From the NCBI RefSeq assembly GCF_000374645.1, contig NZ_KB894819.1:1-53965 (forward strand): 53,965 bases of DNA. The letters are read 5' to 3'. Below, piece after piece: positions 33,804 through 42,218 of this stretch; the stretch's first letter is position 1; every line of letters starts with the position of its first letter. Under the pieces are notes generated by a model that searched no databases, was not told the origin of the DNA, and saw nothing but the letters and a program-made list of their open reading frames with translations. Both the position numbers and the translations under genes were made by a program. This stretch comes from Arhodomonas aquaeolei DSM 8974 (GTDB taxonomy: Bacteria > Pseudomonadota > Gammaproteobacteria > Nitrococcales > Nitrococcaceae).

Positions 33804-33913
33804 GTCGCTCCGCGGCGTCCCGTACGAGTGCGTTCAGGGTGCCCACAACCTTGCCGAGCGGGGCGGCGCGGCCCGTGGGCAGCGATGCCCGGCGGCACGC
33901 GTTCTCCGGTCAT
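33800..33913 (-). CDS. Possible 37-residue small ORF coupled to parA
   Basis: The ATG has an ideal CGGAGGAGAG site 7 bases upstream. The frame runs 37 codons (MTGERVPPGIAAHGPRRPAR and 17 more residues, Arg- and Gly-rich) and ends in a TGA overlapping the parA ATG. No family is recognised. Another frame across the same DNA (PLGKVVGTLNALVRDAAERH) looks more protein-like but lacks a start, so a frameshifted remnant is an alternative. Confidence 0.35.
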   Translation of the reverse strand: MTGERVPPGIAAHGPRRPARQGCGHPERTRTGRRGAT

Positions 33914-33957
33914 GCGGCACTCTCCTCCGAGCGAATACCCCGCGGGAGGCGGAGCAT

Positions 33958-34863
33958 TCATCGGCCCTTGCGGGTCAGGCGCCAGTAGGCGCGCCAGCGC
34001 GCCACCAGCACATCGCCCTCCTCGGCGTATAGGCGCCGCCCGGTGGCAACGGCCCGACGCGTCAGCCGGGTACGGCGCCGCGAGACGGCCCGGACGATGG
34101 CGGCGCGGGTAGCGGCGGCGCCGAACAGCGCCGGCTCTTCAGCCATCAGCGCATGCATCACGGCCAGGTCGTGATCGTCGCCGAGGGCGTCGGACAGCCC
34201 CTTGAGGCACCGGCGCCGGGCCTCGAGCATCTCCGGCCAGCAGCGCTCGAACAGGCAGGTGTGGTACCAGTGGTCCTTCACCCGCTTGCGCCACTCGTGC
34301 AACCGCTCGTCGGTGATGCCCTTCTCCACCGCCGCCAGCGCGCGTGCGCCGTCGCCGAAGGTCCGGGCAAGGCCGCCGCGGAACAGCGCGAAGCCGTCCC
34401 GCGGCAGCGGCCAGTCGCTCAGCGCTGCCCGCGCATCGCCGAGGGATTGCCGGGCGGCGGCGACCGCGTCGGCATCCGCGCCCTGCCCCGCCGCGTCGGC
34501 ACGCGCCGCCAGCCGCTCACGCACCCGCTGCATCGCCGTACTGGAGAACCGGCGGGGCTCGTCGGCAACGAGGGCGTCCCAGCATTCCACCAGGGCCGCG
34601 GCATCGCGGATGCCCGACAGCCCCCGGGCAATGTCACGGTAACGGGTATTTTCGCTACCGAAACGCTTGCCCAGGTGCGGACGCACCAGGCGGACGACGG
34701 CGCGTATCTCCTTCAGCCGCTTGCGTGCCTCGTGCACGCCCTCGGCACCCCGGTCTCGGGGCAGGGCGAGTGCCTCGTCGGCACGCTGGATTCGGTCCTC
34801 GACGATCCGCCGGACCTCCTCGTCGGCGCCGCGACGTGGATCGATGCGATATCCGCTGCTCAT
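33958..34863 (-). CDS. CHAD-domain protein
   Basis: A 301-residue all-helical CHAD protein. It has EGVHEARKRLKEIRAVVRLV in the first helical repeat and LHEWRKRVKDHWYHTCLFE in the second. The conserved basic and His residues line a pocket that binds inorganic polyphosphate. GAAGGACAGG precedes the ATG. There is no fused CYTH (triphosphatase) domain and no ppk gene in the window. It may attach to polyphosphate granules. The upstream A/T-rich gap separates it from the divergent iron operon. Confidence 0.88.
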   Translation of the reverse strand: MSSGYRIDPRRGADEEVRRIVEDRIQRADEALALPRDRGAEGVHEARKRLKEIRAVVRLVRPHLGKRFGSENTRYRDIARGLSGIRDAAALVECWDALVADEPRRFSSTAMQRVRERLAARADAAGQGADADAVAAARQSLGDARAALSDWPLPRDGFALFRGGLARTFGDGARALAAVEKGITDERLHEWRKRVKDHWYHTCLFERCWPEMLEARRRCLKGLSDALGDDHDLAVMHALMAEEPALFGAAATRAAIVRAVSRRRTRLTRRAVATGRRLYAEEGDVLVARWRAYWRLTRKGR

Positions 34864-34961
34864 GGCCTGTCCTTCGCCCCGGTCATACCTCTCGTCGCAT
34901 TTTAACCATTTACGAGGGGCGCACTGTTACAGCGCAGCGCCGGGGGGTTCTTCCAGAGAAA

Positions 34962-34980
34962 CCGAATCGTTATCATCCTC
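34962..34980. promoter_or_regulatory. Weak Fur-box candidate before the iron-type operon
   Basis: The minus strand reads ATGATAACGATT, matching 10 of 12 central positions of the Fur consensus (ATGATAATCATT), but the flanks match poorly. It lies 40-58 bases upstream of the operon start codon. Confidence 0.3.
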
Positions 34981-35019
34981 AATCACGCTATTATCGATCC
35001 ACTGACGGAGGACGCCCCG

Positions 35020-35832
35020 ATGACCAACCGAACCGGCCGCACGCTCTGCGCCATCGCGACCGCGACCCTCGCCGCCGGCGCCCTGTTCAGCGGTGCCGCC
35101 CAGGCCGACGGTGAAGCCGGCGAACACGTCGAGGCGATGCACGAGCACATCGACACCTACGTCTCCGACGCCCGCGCCATGACCGAGACCGCCAGCGGCC
35201 TCGCCGATGCCTACGCCGGGGGCGAAGCAGCGGATCCCCAGGCCCTGATCGACAAATGGGAGTCCGTCAAGCTGCACGCCGCCATCGAGACCACCGCCGC
35301 CACGATCTACGCATCGATCTGGCAGGGCATCTACGGCGTCAAGGAGGCCATCGAGAAGGAGCGCCCGGACGAGGCCGTCCGCGAGCAGGTGGACGCACTG
35401 GATCACGCGCTCTGGCAGGGCGTGGGTGCCGTGCGCCTGGCCGCGATGCAGCAGAAGCGCGGCGGGGGGCCCGGCGGAGACGATGCGCGCGGGCACGTTG
35501 CCTCCGGGCCGGTGGCAACGATCGGAGAGATCGAACACAATCTCGACCGCGTTGTCGCCGAGTATGCCGAGGGCGAGACGAAGGAGGCCAAGGAGCTCGT
35601 GCACAGCACCTACATGGAGCGCTTCGAGGGCATCGAGGGACTGCTCATCGAGCAGGACGCCGAGCTCGTCGAGGCCCTGGAGAAGGACTTCAACGTGACG
35701 CTGCCCCGGCTCATCGACCAGGGCGCCGAGCTCTCCGAGCTCCGCGGGGCGGTGGACGCGATGAAGGAAAAACTCGAGCGCGCGGAGGGCCTCGCAGCCA
35801 AGGCGGGCGGGGACAAGGAAGAGGTGTTCTGA
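35020..35832 (+). CDS. Periplasmic helical protein of an iron-type operon
   Basis: A 270-residue exported protein with a signal peptide of about 29 residues (LCAIATATLAAGALFSGAAQ, then A/D). The mature part is helical and acidic. Its C-terminal half (YMERFEGIEGLLIEQDAELV, then a long amphipathic helix) resembles the extracytoplasmic domain attached to some bacterial FTR1-type iron permeases. It is the first gene of the ABC operon, two bases before the binding-protein gene. It may deliver or oxidise iron for the transporter, but no metal site can be pinned down. Confidence 0.65.
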   Translation: MTNRTGRTLCAIATATLAAGALFSGAAQADGEAGEHVEAMHEHIDTYVSDARAMTETASGLADAYAGGEAADPQALIDKWESVKLHAAIETTAATIYASIWQGIYGVKEAIEKERPDEAVREQVDALDHALWQGVGAVRLAAMQQKRGGGPGGDDARGHVASGPVATIGEIEHNLDRVVAEYAEGETKEAKELVHSTYMERFEGIEGLLIEQDAELVEALEKDFNVTLPRLIDQGAELSELRGAVDAMKEKLERAEGLAAKAGGDKEEVF

Positions 35833-35834
35833 TC

Positions 35835-36884
35835 ATGCAGCGGCGGCGATTCCTCCAGGCCCTGACGGCACTGGGCGTGATGGGCGGGCCCCTGCGGGCC
35901 CTCGCCGCCACCACGCCGGGGGCCGGCAGTGCCGCCCGCACCGCCGTGTCGGTGGACGAGCTGCCCCCGCTGGAGGGCGAGCTCACCGTCTACCTCGGCC
36001 GCGGCGAGGGCGGGCTCTACGAGAACGTGATGGACGCCATCCGCAAACGGAACCCGTCACTGACGCTGAACCTCCGGCGCGGCCCCTCGGCGGCGCTCGC
36101 CAACACGATCACCGCCGAGCACGAGGCCGGCATCCAGCGTGCCGACGTGTTCTGGGCGGTGGATTCGGGCTCACTCGGACTGGTGGCGGATACCGGCGCC
36201 GCCCGTCCGATCCCCGACGATATCCACGCCTTCCTGCGCCCGTCGTTCCGCTATCCGGGCTGGGCCCCGGTCACCGGGCGGGTCCGCACCCTGCCCTACA
36301 ACACCGAGCGGGTGGACCCGGCCGCCATCCCCGAGGACATCATGGCACTGCCGGAGACCGACCTGCGCATTGGCTGGGCACCGGCGTACGGCTCGTTCCA
36401 GTCGTTCGTCACCGCCATGCGCCTGACCGAGGGCGATGCCCGCACCCGGGAATGGCTGCGGGGGATGCAGGCCAGGGCCAGCAGCTACGCCGGCGAGCTC
36501 GGCGTGGTCATGGCCACCGAGCGCGGCGAGGTGGACCTGGGGCTCGCCAACCACTACTACACCCTGCGGCTGAAGGCGGGCATGCCGGATGCCTCGGTGG
36601 CACTGGCCTTCACCCGCGGCGACGCCGGCTCGCTGCTCAACGCCGCGGGCGCCATGGTGCTGAACCCCGGGGACACGGCCTTCAATTTCGTGCGCTACCT
36701 GCTCACGCGCGAAGTCCAGGGCTACCTTGCCCGCGAGGCCTACGAGATCCCGCTGGTCTCCGGCGTGGACATGCCCGAGGGCCTGCCGCCGCTGTCGCGG
36801 ATCCAGCCGCCGGACATGGACCTCACCCGGCTCTCGGAGCTCCAGCCCACGCTCGCCCTGATGCGTGACGTCGGGGTGCTGTGA
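35835..36884 (+). CDS. Fbp-like ferric iron ABC binding protein with Tat signal
   Basis: A 349-residue periplasmic binding protein of the iron/thiamine type II family. The N-terminus MQRRRFLQALTALGVMGG carries RRRFLQ and a weak hydrophobic core, so it should use the Tat pathway, meaning export after folding. The body has LTVYLGRGEGGLYENVMDAI, RADVFWAVDSGSL and ANHYYTLRLKAG; the Tyr pair could be iron ligands as in FbpA. The stop overlaps the permease GTG start. The substrate is inferred from family and context. Confidence 0.85.
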   Translation: MQRRRFLQALTALGVMGGPLRALAATTPGAGSAARTAVSVDELPPLEGELTVYLGRGEGGLYENVMDAIRKRNPSLTLNLRRGPSAALANTITAEHEAGIQRADVFWAVDSGSLGLVADTGAARPIPDDIHAFLRPSFRYPGWAPVTGRVRTLPYNTERVDPAAIPEDIMALPETDLRIGWAPAYGSFQSFVTAMRLTEGDARTREWLRGMQARASSYAGELGVVMATERGEVDLGLANHYYTLRLKAGMPDASVALAFTRGDAGSLLNAAGAMVLNPGDTAFNFVRYLLTREVQGYLAREAYEIPLVSGVDMPEGLPPLSRIQPPDMDLTRLSELQPTLALMRDVGVL

Positions 36885-38401
36885 GGCGGGCGCCGCTCTC
36901 CTATCCCCTGGCGGCGGTGGTTGCCGCGGCGGCACTGCTGCCGGTGGCGGTGCTGCTCTATCTGGGCGTGGGGGCCGGCCCGGCGCTGAGCCCCCGCGCG
37001 CTGGGCATCCTCGGCGAGACCGCCCTGCTCACCGGCCTGAGCGTCGCCGGCGCCGTGCTCATCGGCGTGCCGCTGGCCGTGGCGAGCGCCTGCATCGAGC
37101 TGCCCCTGCGCCGCTTCTGGCTCGTCGCCCTCACCGCCCCCCTGGCAATGCCCAGCTACATCGGCGCGTTCGCGCTGTTCGCGGCGTTCGGCCCGGGCGG
37201 CGAGATCGAGAACCTGCTGGGTCTCACCACACCGCCGGTACGGGGCCTGTGGGGCGCGGCGCTGGTCATGGCGCTTTACACCTACCCGTTCGTGCTGCTG
37301 ACCACGCGTGCCTCGCTGCGGGGGCTGGACGCCGGGCTCGTGGACGCCGCCCGGACCCTGGGCCTGTCCCTGCCCATGGCGCTGCTGCGCGTGGTGCTGC
37401 CGCGGGTGCGCAACGGCATTGCCGCGGGGGCGCTGCTGTCAGCGCTGTACACCCTCTCGGACTTCGCCACGCCGGCGATCATGCAGGTCGACACCTTCAC
37501 CCGGGTCATCTTCATCGAGTACAACGCGTTCGGCCTCTCCCGCGCCGCGCTGCTGTCGCTGCAGCTGCTGACCCTGGTCGCGGTGGTACTGTTCCTCGAA
37601 TCCCGCGTGGGCAGCGAGCGCGAGCGCCCGGGACGGCCGCTCAGCCTGCGCCTGCAGGCGCTGCCCACGACGGCGGTCCTGGTGCCCGCCGCGCTGGTGC
37701 TCGCCGCCGCGATCGGCCTGCCGCTGGCGGTCTTCGGGGCGTGGCTCGCGCGCGAGGGCACCGCCGGCTTCGACCCGGCAATCGCGCTGAATTCCGCCTA
37801 CACGGCCGCGCTGGCCGCGTTGGGCACGGTCATCATCGCCCTGCCGGTCGCCTACGCCGCCTCCGCCGGGCGTTTCGGCCGCGGCCTCGAACGGGTCACC
37901 TATCTGGGCTTCGGCATCCCCGGGATCGTCATGGGCACGGCTCTGGTCTACGTCGGCCTGCGCGTGCCCTTCCTCTACCAGACCCTGGCCCTGCTGATCC
38001 TCGCGTATATGCTACGATTCCTGCCGCTCGCGGTCGGCGCCGTACGCTCGACCAACGAACGCCTGGACCGCAACCTCGTGGGCGCGGCGCGCAGCCTCGG
38101 CGCCACACCGGCGGAGGCGTTCCGGCGCATCACCCTGCCGCTGACGCTGCGGGGGATCATCGCCGGTGCCGCGCTGGTGTTCCTGGAGGTCATGCGTGAG
38201 CTGCCCGCCACCCTGCTGCTGCGGCCCACCGGATTCGAATCCCTCGCTACGGAGCTGTGGCGGGTCTACGAGGCCGGCTACTTCGGCCGCGCGGCGGTCC
38301 CCGGGCTGCTGCTGGTGCTGGTCTCCGGGCTGGCGCTGCTGGTCATGACGGCGGGCGAGCAACGTATCGATAACGCACCGGCAAGAGACAGGCAACGCTG
38401 A
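36881..38401 (+). CDS. Fbp-like iron ABC transporter permease (fused double domain)
   Basis: A 506-residue inner-membrane permease containing two six-helix halves. Each half has a coupling motif: DAARTLGLSLPMALLRVVLP and GAARSLGATPAEAFRRITLP. This doubled layout is typical of FbpB/SfuB ferric-iron permeases. The GTG start overlaps the preceding stop, and the stop overlaps the ATPase ATG (TGATG). Confidence 0.9.
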   Translation: MRRAPLSYPLAAVVAAAALLPVAVLLYLGVGAGPALSPRALGILGETALLTGLSVAGAVLIGVPLAVASACIELPLRRFWLVALTAPLAMPSYIGAFALFAAFGPGGEIENLLGLTTPPVRGLWGAALVMALYTYPFVLLTTRASLRGLDAGLVDAARTLGLSLPMALLRVVLPRVRNGIAAGALLSALYTLSDFATPAIMQVDTFTRVIFIEYNAFGLSRAALLSLQLLTLVAVVLFLESRVGSERERPGRPLSLRLQALPTTAVLVPAALVLAAAIGLPLAVFGAWLAREGTAGFDPAIALNSAYTAALAALGTVIIALPVAYAASAGRFGRGLERVTYLGFGIPGIVMGTALVYVGLRVPFLYQTLALLILAYMLRFLPLAVGAVRSTNERLDRNLVGAARSLGATPAEAFRRITLPLTLRGIIAGAALVFLEVMRELPATLLLRPTGFESLATELWRVYEAGYFGRAAVPGLLLVLVSGLALLVMTAGEQRIDNAPARDRQR

Positions 38402-39417
38402 TGCTGGCGGTTCGCGACCTCTGTGTCCGCTACGGGCGGACCACCGTCCTCGACGACGTGAGCTTCGAGCTCGATGACGGCGAGATCCTCACCCTGGTCG
38501 GCCCCACGGGCTGCGGCAAGACCACGACGCTGCGCGTGGTCGCGGGGCTGGAGCGCCCGGGTTCCGGGGCGCTGGAGATCGACGGCGTGCACATCGACCG
38601 CGACCGCTTCGTGCCCCCGGAAAAGCGCCGCACCGGCCTGGTGTTCCAGGACTTCGCCCTGTTCCCCCACCTCTGCGTGGCCGAGAACATCGGCTTCCGC
38701 GTGCGTGATCGCGCCCGGGTCACGCACTGGATGCGGGTGCTCGGTATCGAGCCGCTCGCCGATGCCTATCCGGACACCCTCTCCGGCGGCCAGAAGCAGC
38801 GCGTCGCCCTGGCGCGCTCGCTCGCCCACGAGCCGTCGCTGATCCTGCTCGACGAGCCCCTGTCCAACCTCGATGCCGCGCTGAAGGCGGAGCTGCGCTG
38901 GGAGATCCGGGCGGCACTCAAGGAGGCCGGTGTGGGGGCGCTGTGGGTCACCCACGACCAGGACGAGGCCCTGTCCATCGGCGACCGCGTGGGCATCATG
39001 CGCGCCGGCCGGCTGGAGCAGCTCGGCCCGCCGGAACAGTGCTTCAGCGCCCCCGCCAGCCGTTTCGTCGCGCAGTTCCTCGGCGAGGCGGTGTTCCTGC
39101 CCGGCGAGCGCCGCGGCGACGAGCTGCGGACCCTGCTCGGCGCCGGCACTGCCCGGGCCGGGGACAGCGGGGACGGCCCGGTGGACGTACTCCTGCGCCC
39201 CGACGACGTCACCCTGGCGGCCGACGGCGACACCAATGCCGCGGTCGAGTGGTCCCGCTACGAGGGCGGCACGCGGCTGTACGCGGCGCGCCTGGACGAC
39301 GGCCCGCTGCTCAAGGTCCGCACCAACCACGAGACCCACCTGGCCCCGGGGGAGCGGGTCAGCGCACGGATCACCGCCGGTCACCCCCTGGCCGCGTTTC
39401 CCCGCGAGTCCGCCTGA
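38401..39417 (+). CDS. Fbp-like iron ABC transporter ATPase
   Basis: A 338-residue ATPase with Walker A GPTGCGKTT, Q-loop LVFQDFALFPHL, signature LSGGQKQRVALARSL, Walker B LILLDEPLSNLDAAL and WVTHDQDEAL. It also has a C-terminal regulatory TOBE-like domain, as in FbpC. The LSNLDAAL form is common in the iron/spermidine/molybdate group. It is last in the four-gene operon. Its 3-prime end overlaps the convergent truC gene by 37 bases. Confidence 0.92.
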   Translation: MLAVRDLCVRYGRTTVLDDVSFELDDGEILTLVGPTGCGKTTTLRVVAGLERPGSGALEIDGVHIDRDRFVPPEKRRTGLVFQDFALFPHLCVAENIGFRVRDRARVTHWMRVLGIEPLADAYPDTLSGGQKQRVALARSLAHEPSLILLDEPLSNLDAALKAELRWEIRAALKEAGVGALWVTHDQDEALSIGDRVGIMRAGRLEQLGPPEQCFSAPASRFVAQFLGEAVFLPGERRGDELRTLLGAGTARAGDSGDGPVDVLLRPDDVTLAADGDTNAAVEWSRYEGGTRLYAARLDDGPLLKVRTNHETHLAPGERVSARITAGHPLAAFPRESA

Positions 39418-40169
39418 GCCCCGCCGCCCACCGGGCCGGTATCCGCCAGCAATCCGGACAGCGGCCAGCCGAGCGCGGCACAGACGTCCGCGAAGTCCGC
39501 GGCCGGCGACGCGGTGATCTGGCACGGCGTGCCGTCCACCGGGTGCGGGAAGGCGATACGCCACGCGTGCAGGAGCAGGCGGTGGCTGTCCAGGTGGTCA
39601 CGGAACAGCCGGTTGTGCGGCCCGTGGCCGTAGGTGGTGTCGCCGACCAGCGGGTGGTTCGCCCGCTCCATGTGACGACGGATCTGGTGCCGCCGCCCGG
39701 TGAGCGGGACGACGCGCACCAGCGAGTAGCGCGCGGCGGGATAGCGGTCCACCGGAATGGGCAGCTCGACAGTGGCGAGGCGCCGGAAGCGGGTCAGCGC
39801 CGGGCGCTTCTCGCCGCCCTTCTCCCGGGGGACCGGCCGGTCGACCTCGCCGGTCTCCGGCGCCCAGCCGCGGACCACGGCGAGGTAGTCCTTGGCGACG
39901 TCGCGGCCGCGGAACGACGCCGCGAGACGCCCCGCCACCGCCGGGGTCAGCGCGAACACCAGCACCCCGGAGGTCGCCCGGTCCAGGCGGTGCACTGGGT
40001 AGACCCGCTGGCCGAGGGCGTCGCGCACGCGCTGGAGCGCGACATCGCGCTCGCGGTCGAGCTCGGTGCGGTGCACCAGCAGGCCCGAGGGCTTGCTGAC
40101 CGCGACCAGCGACTCGTCACGGTAGAGGATGGTCACGGCGCGGGACGTCTCCGCGGTGGCGAGGCTCAC
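39381..40169 (-). CDS. truC: tRNA pseudouridine(65) synthase TruC
   Basis: A 262-residue RluA-family synthase with catalytic D63 in HRLDRATSGVL. The whole N-terminal run ILYRDESLVAVSKPSGLLVH and the late GRRHQIRRHMERANHPLVGD match TruC of E. coli (260 aa) rather than RluA, C or D. The start is GTG overlapping the ABC-F stop (GTGA). The 3-prime end overlaps the convergent ABC ATPase gene. Confidence 0.9.
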   Translation of the reverse strand: MSLATAETSRAVTILYRDESLVAVSKPSGLLVHRTELDRERDVALQRVRDALGQRVYPVHRLDRATSGVLVFALTPAVAGRLAASFRGRDVAKDYLAVVRGWAPETGEVDRPVPREKGGEKRPALTRFRRLATVELPIPVDRYPAARYSLVRVVPLTGRRHQIRRHMERANHPLVGDTTYGHGPHNRLFRDHLDSHRLLLHAWRIAFPHPVDGTPCQITASPAADFADVCAALGWPLSGLLADTGPVGGGAQADSRGNAARG

Positions 40170-42073
40170 CCGGCGTCCGCTTCCGCGGCCTCCAGCTCGG
40201 ACTCGGCCTCCATCCACTCGGCCTCGAGCTCGTCGTGGCGACGGCGGAGATCCCCCTGCTCGCGCAGCAGCTCGTTGAGCCGCTCCTTGCCGTCCGCCTC
40301 GTAGAGGGCCGGGTCCGCCAGCGCCGTCTCCAGCTCGGCGAGACGCGCGGAGGCGCGCTCGATCTCCCGGACCAGGCGCTGGACGCGATCCCGCAGCGGC
40401 TTCATCGCGCGGCGGCGCTCGGCGGCACGCTGGCGCTCGGCCTTGCGGTCCGCGGCGCTGCGCCCGCCGGCCGGGGTTTCCTCGGCGAGGCTCCGCCCGC
40501 CGCGGCGGCGCTCCGCCAGCCAGCCCTGGTAGGCCTGGAGGCCGCCGTCGAAGGGCCGCACGCCGCCGTCGGCGACGAGGAGGAAGTCGTCCACCGTGCT
40601 GTTGAGCAGGTGGCGGTCGTGGGAAACCGTCACCACGGCGCCGTCGAAGCCCTGGAGTGCCAGGGTCAGGGCGTGGCGCATCTCCAGGTCCAGGTGGTTG
40701 GTGGGCTCGTCGAGGAGCAGCAGGTTCGGGGCCTGCCAGACCAGCAGCGCCAGCACCAGCCGCGCCTTCTCGCCACCGGAGAGCGGCGCCACCGGCTCGG
40801 TGGCCTGGTCACCGTGGAAGCCGAACCCGCCGAGGAAGTCCCGCAGGGTCTGCTCCAGGGCATCCGGCGCCAGCCGGGCCAGGTGCAGCACCGGGCTGGC
40901 CTCCGGGTCCAGCTGCTCGAGCTGGTGCTGGGCGAAGTAGCCCACGCGGAGGTTGCGCGCCCGGGTCATGCGGCCGGCGAGGGGCGCCATCTCGCCGGCA
41001 AGGGCGCGGATCAGGGTGGACTTGCCCGCCCCGTTGGGCCCGAGCAGACCGATGCGTCCGCCCGGACGCAGGCCGAGGTCGATACCGGAGAGCAACGGCG
41101 CCCCGCCGTAGCCCAGGCTCACGCCGTCCATGCTCAGCAAAGGATTCGCCGCCGCCGGCGGCTCCGGGAAGTCGAAATGGAACGGCGAGTCCACGTGGGC
41201 CGGCGCGATGCGCTCCATGCGCTCAAGCGCCTTGACCCGGCTCTGGGCGGCGCGGGCCTTGTTGGCCTGGGCGCGGAAGCGGTCGATGAAACGCTGGAGG
41301 TGGGCGATCTCGCGCTGCTGCTTCTCGTAGAGCGCCTGCTGCTGGGCCAGCCGCTCGGCGCGCTGGGTCTCGAAATCGCTGTAGCCGCCGCGGTAGAGCG
41401 TGAGCTGGCGGTGCTCGATGTGCACGATCTCGTCGACGACGGCGTCGAGGAAATCGCGGTCGTGGGAGATGAGCATGAGCGTGCCCGGGTAGGCGCGCAG
41501 CCACTGCTCCAGCCACAGCACCGCCTCCAGGTCGAGGTGGTTGGTGGGCTCGTCGAGGAGCAGCAGGTCGCTGCGGCTCATCAGCGCCTGGGCAAGGTTG
41601 AGCCTCACCCGCCAGCCGCCGGAGAACCGCGCGACGGGCCAGCCGTGCTGCTCGGCGGGGAAGCCGAGGCCGTCCAGCAGCTCGCCCGCGCGGGCGTGGG
41701 CGGTGTAGCCGGAGGCGTTCTCGTAGCGCGCATGGGCGCGTGCGATGGCCTCGCCGTCGTCACCGACCTCCGCCTCGGCCACGGCACGCTCCGCCGCCCG
41801 GAAGGCCGTATCGCCGTCGAGCACGAACTCCAGCGCCGGACGTTCCAGCGCCGGGGTCTCCTGGGCCATGTGGGCGATCACCCAGTCCCGCGGCACCGAC
41901 ATCTCGCCGGCGTCCAGCCCCATCTCGCCACGAAGCAGCGAGAACAGCGTGGACTTGCCGGTGCCGTTGGCACCGACGAGCCCGATCTTGTGGCCGGCGT
42001 GGATGGTCACACCGGTGTACTCGAGCAGCGGCTCGGGGCCGCGACGCAGGGTGATGTCACGCAGGCTGATCAT
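40166..42073 (-). CDS. yheS: ABC-F family ATPase (YheS-like)
   Basis: A 635-residue soluble tandem ATPase acting at the ribosome. Site 1 has GANGTGKST, FSGGWRVRLNLAQAL and LLLLDEPTNHLDLEAV. The inter-domain linker is rich in Q, R and K (QQALYEKQQREIAHLQRFID). Site 2 has GPNGAGKST, LSGGEKARLVLALL and DEPTNHLDL. A C-terminal coiled coil follows (about 540-630). Length and linker match YheS (637 aa). The ATG at MISLRDITLRRG is the family start; the frame is open further upstream without meaning. truC is coupled downstream. Confidence 0.93.
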   Translation of the reverse strand: MISLRDITLRRGPEPLLEYTGVTIHAGHKIGLVGANGTGKSTLFSLLRGEMGLDAGEMSVPRDWVIAHMAQETPALERPALEFVLDGDTAFRAAERAVAEAEVGDDGEAIARAHARYENASGYTAHARAGELLDGLGFPAEQHGWPVARFSGGWRVRLNLAQALMSRSDLLLLDEPTNHLDLEAVLWLEQWLRAYPGTLMLISHDRDFLDAVVDEIVHIEHRQLTLYRGGYSDFETQRAERLAQQQALYEKQQREIAHLQRFIDRFRAQANKARAAQSRVKALERMERIAPAHVDSPFHFDFPEPPAAANPLLSMDGVSLGYGGAPLLSGIDLGLRPGGRIGLLGPNGAGKSTLIRALAGEMAPLAGRMTRARNLRVGYFAQHQLEQLDPEASPVLHLARLAPDALEQTLRDFLGGFGFHGDQATEPVAPLSGGEKARLVLALLVWQAPNLLLLDEPTNHLDLEMRHALTLALQGFDGAVVTVSHDRHLLNSTVDDFLLVADGGVRPFDGGLQAYQGWLAERRRGGRSLAEETPAGGRSAADRKAERQRAAERRRAMKPLRDRVQRLVREIERASARLAELETALADPALYEADGKERLNELLREQGDLRRRHDELEAEWMEAESELEAAEADAG

Positions 42074-42218
42074 GGCGCGGCAATGTACCCGGGCTGGGCG
42101 CGGATTCAAAGTAACCGGACATGACACCTGAAAACCGGGGCGATGCGCAACCCGTGCTAGGTTCCCGGGCATTGGCGTCCACGGCGTCAATAACAACCCA
42201 TTAGAAAGGAGCCAAACC

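Noticed and set aside
38231-38243. GGATTCGAATCCC, which looks like the T-arm of a tRNA gene
   Set aside because: It lies in frame inside the iron-type permease gene (PTGFESLATE); no acceptor, D- or anticodon arms flank it.
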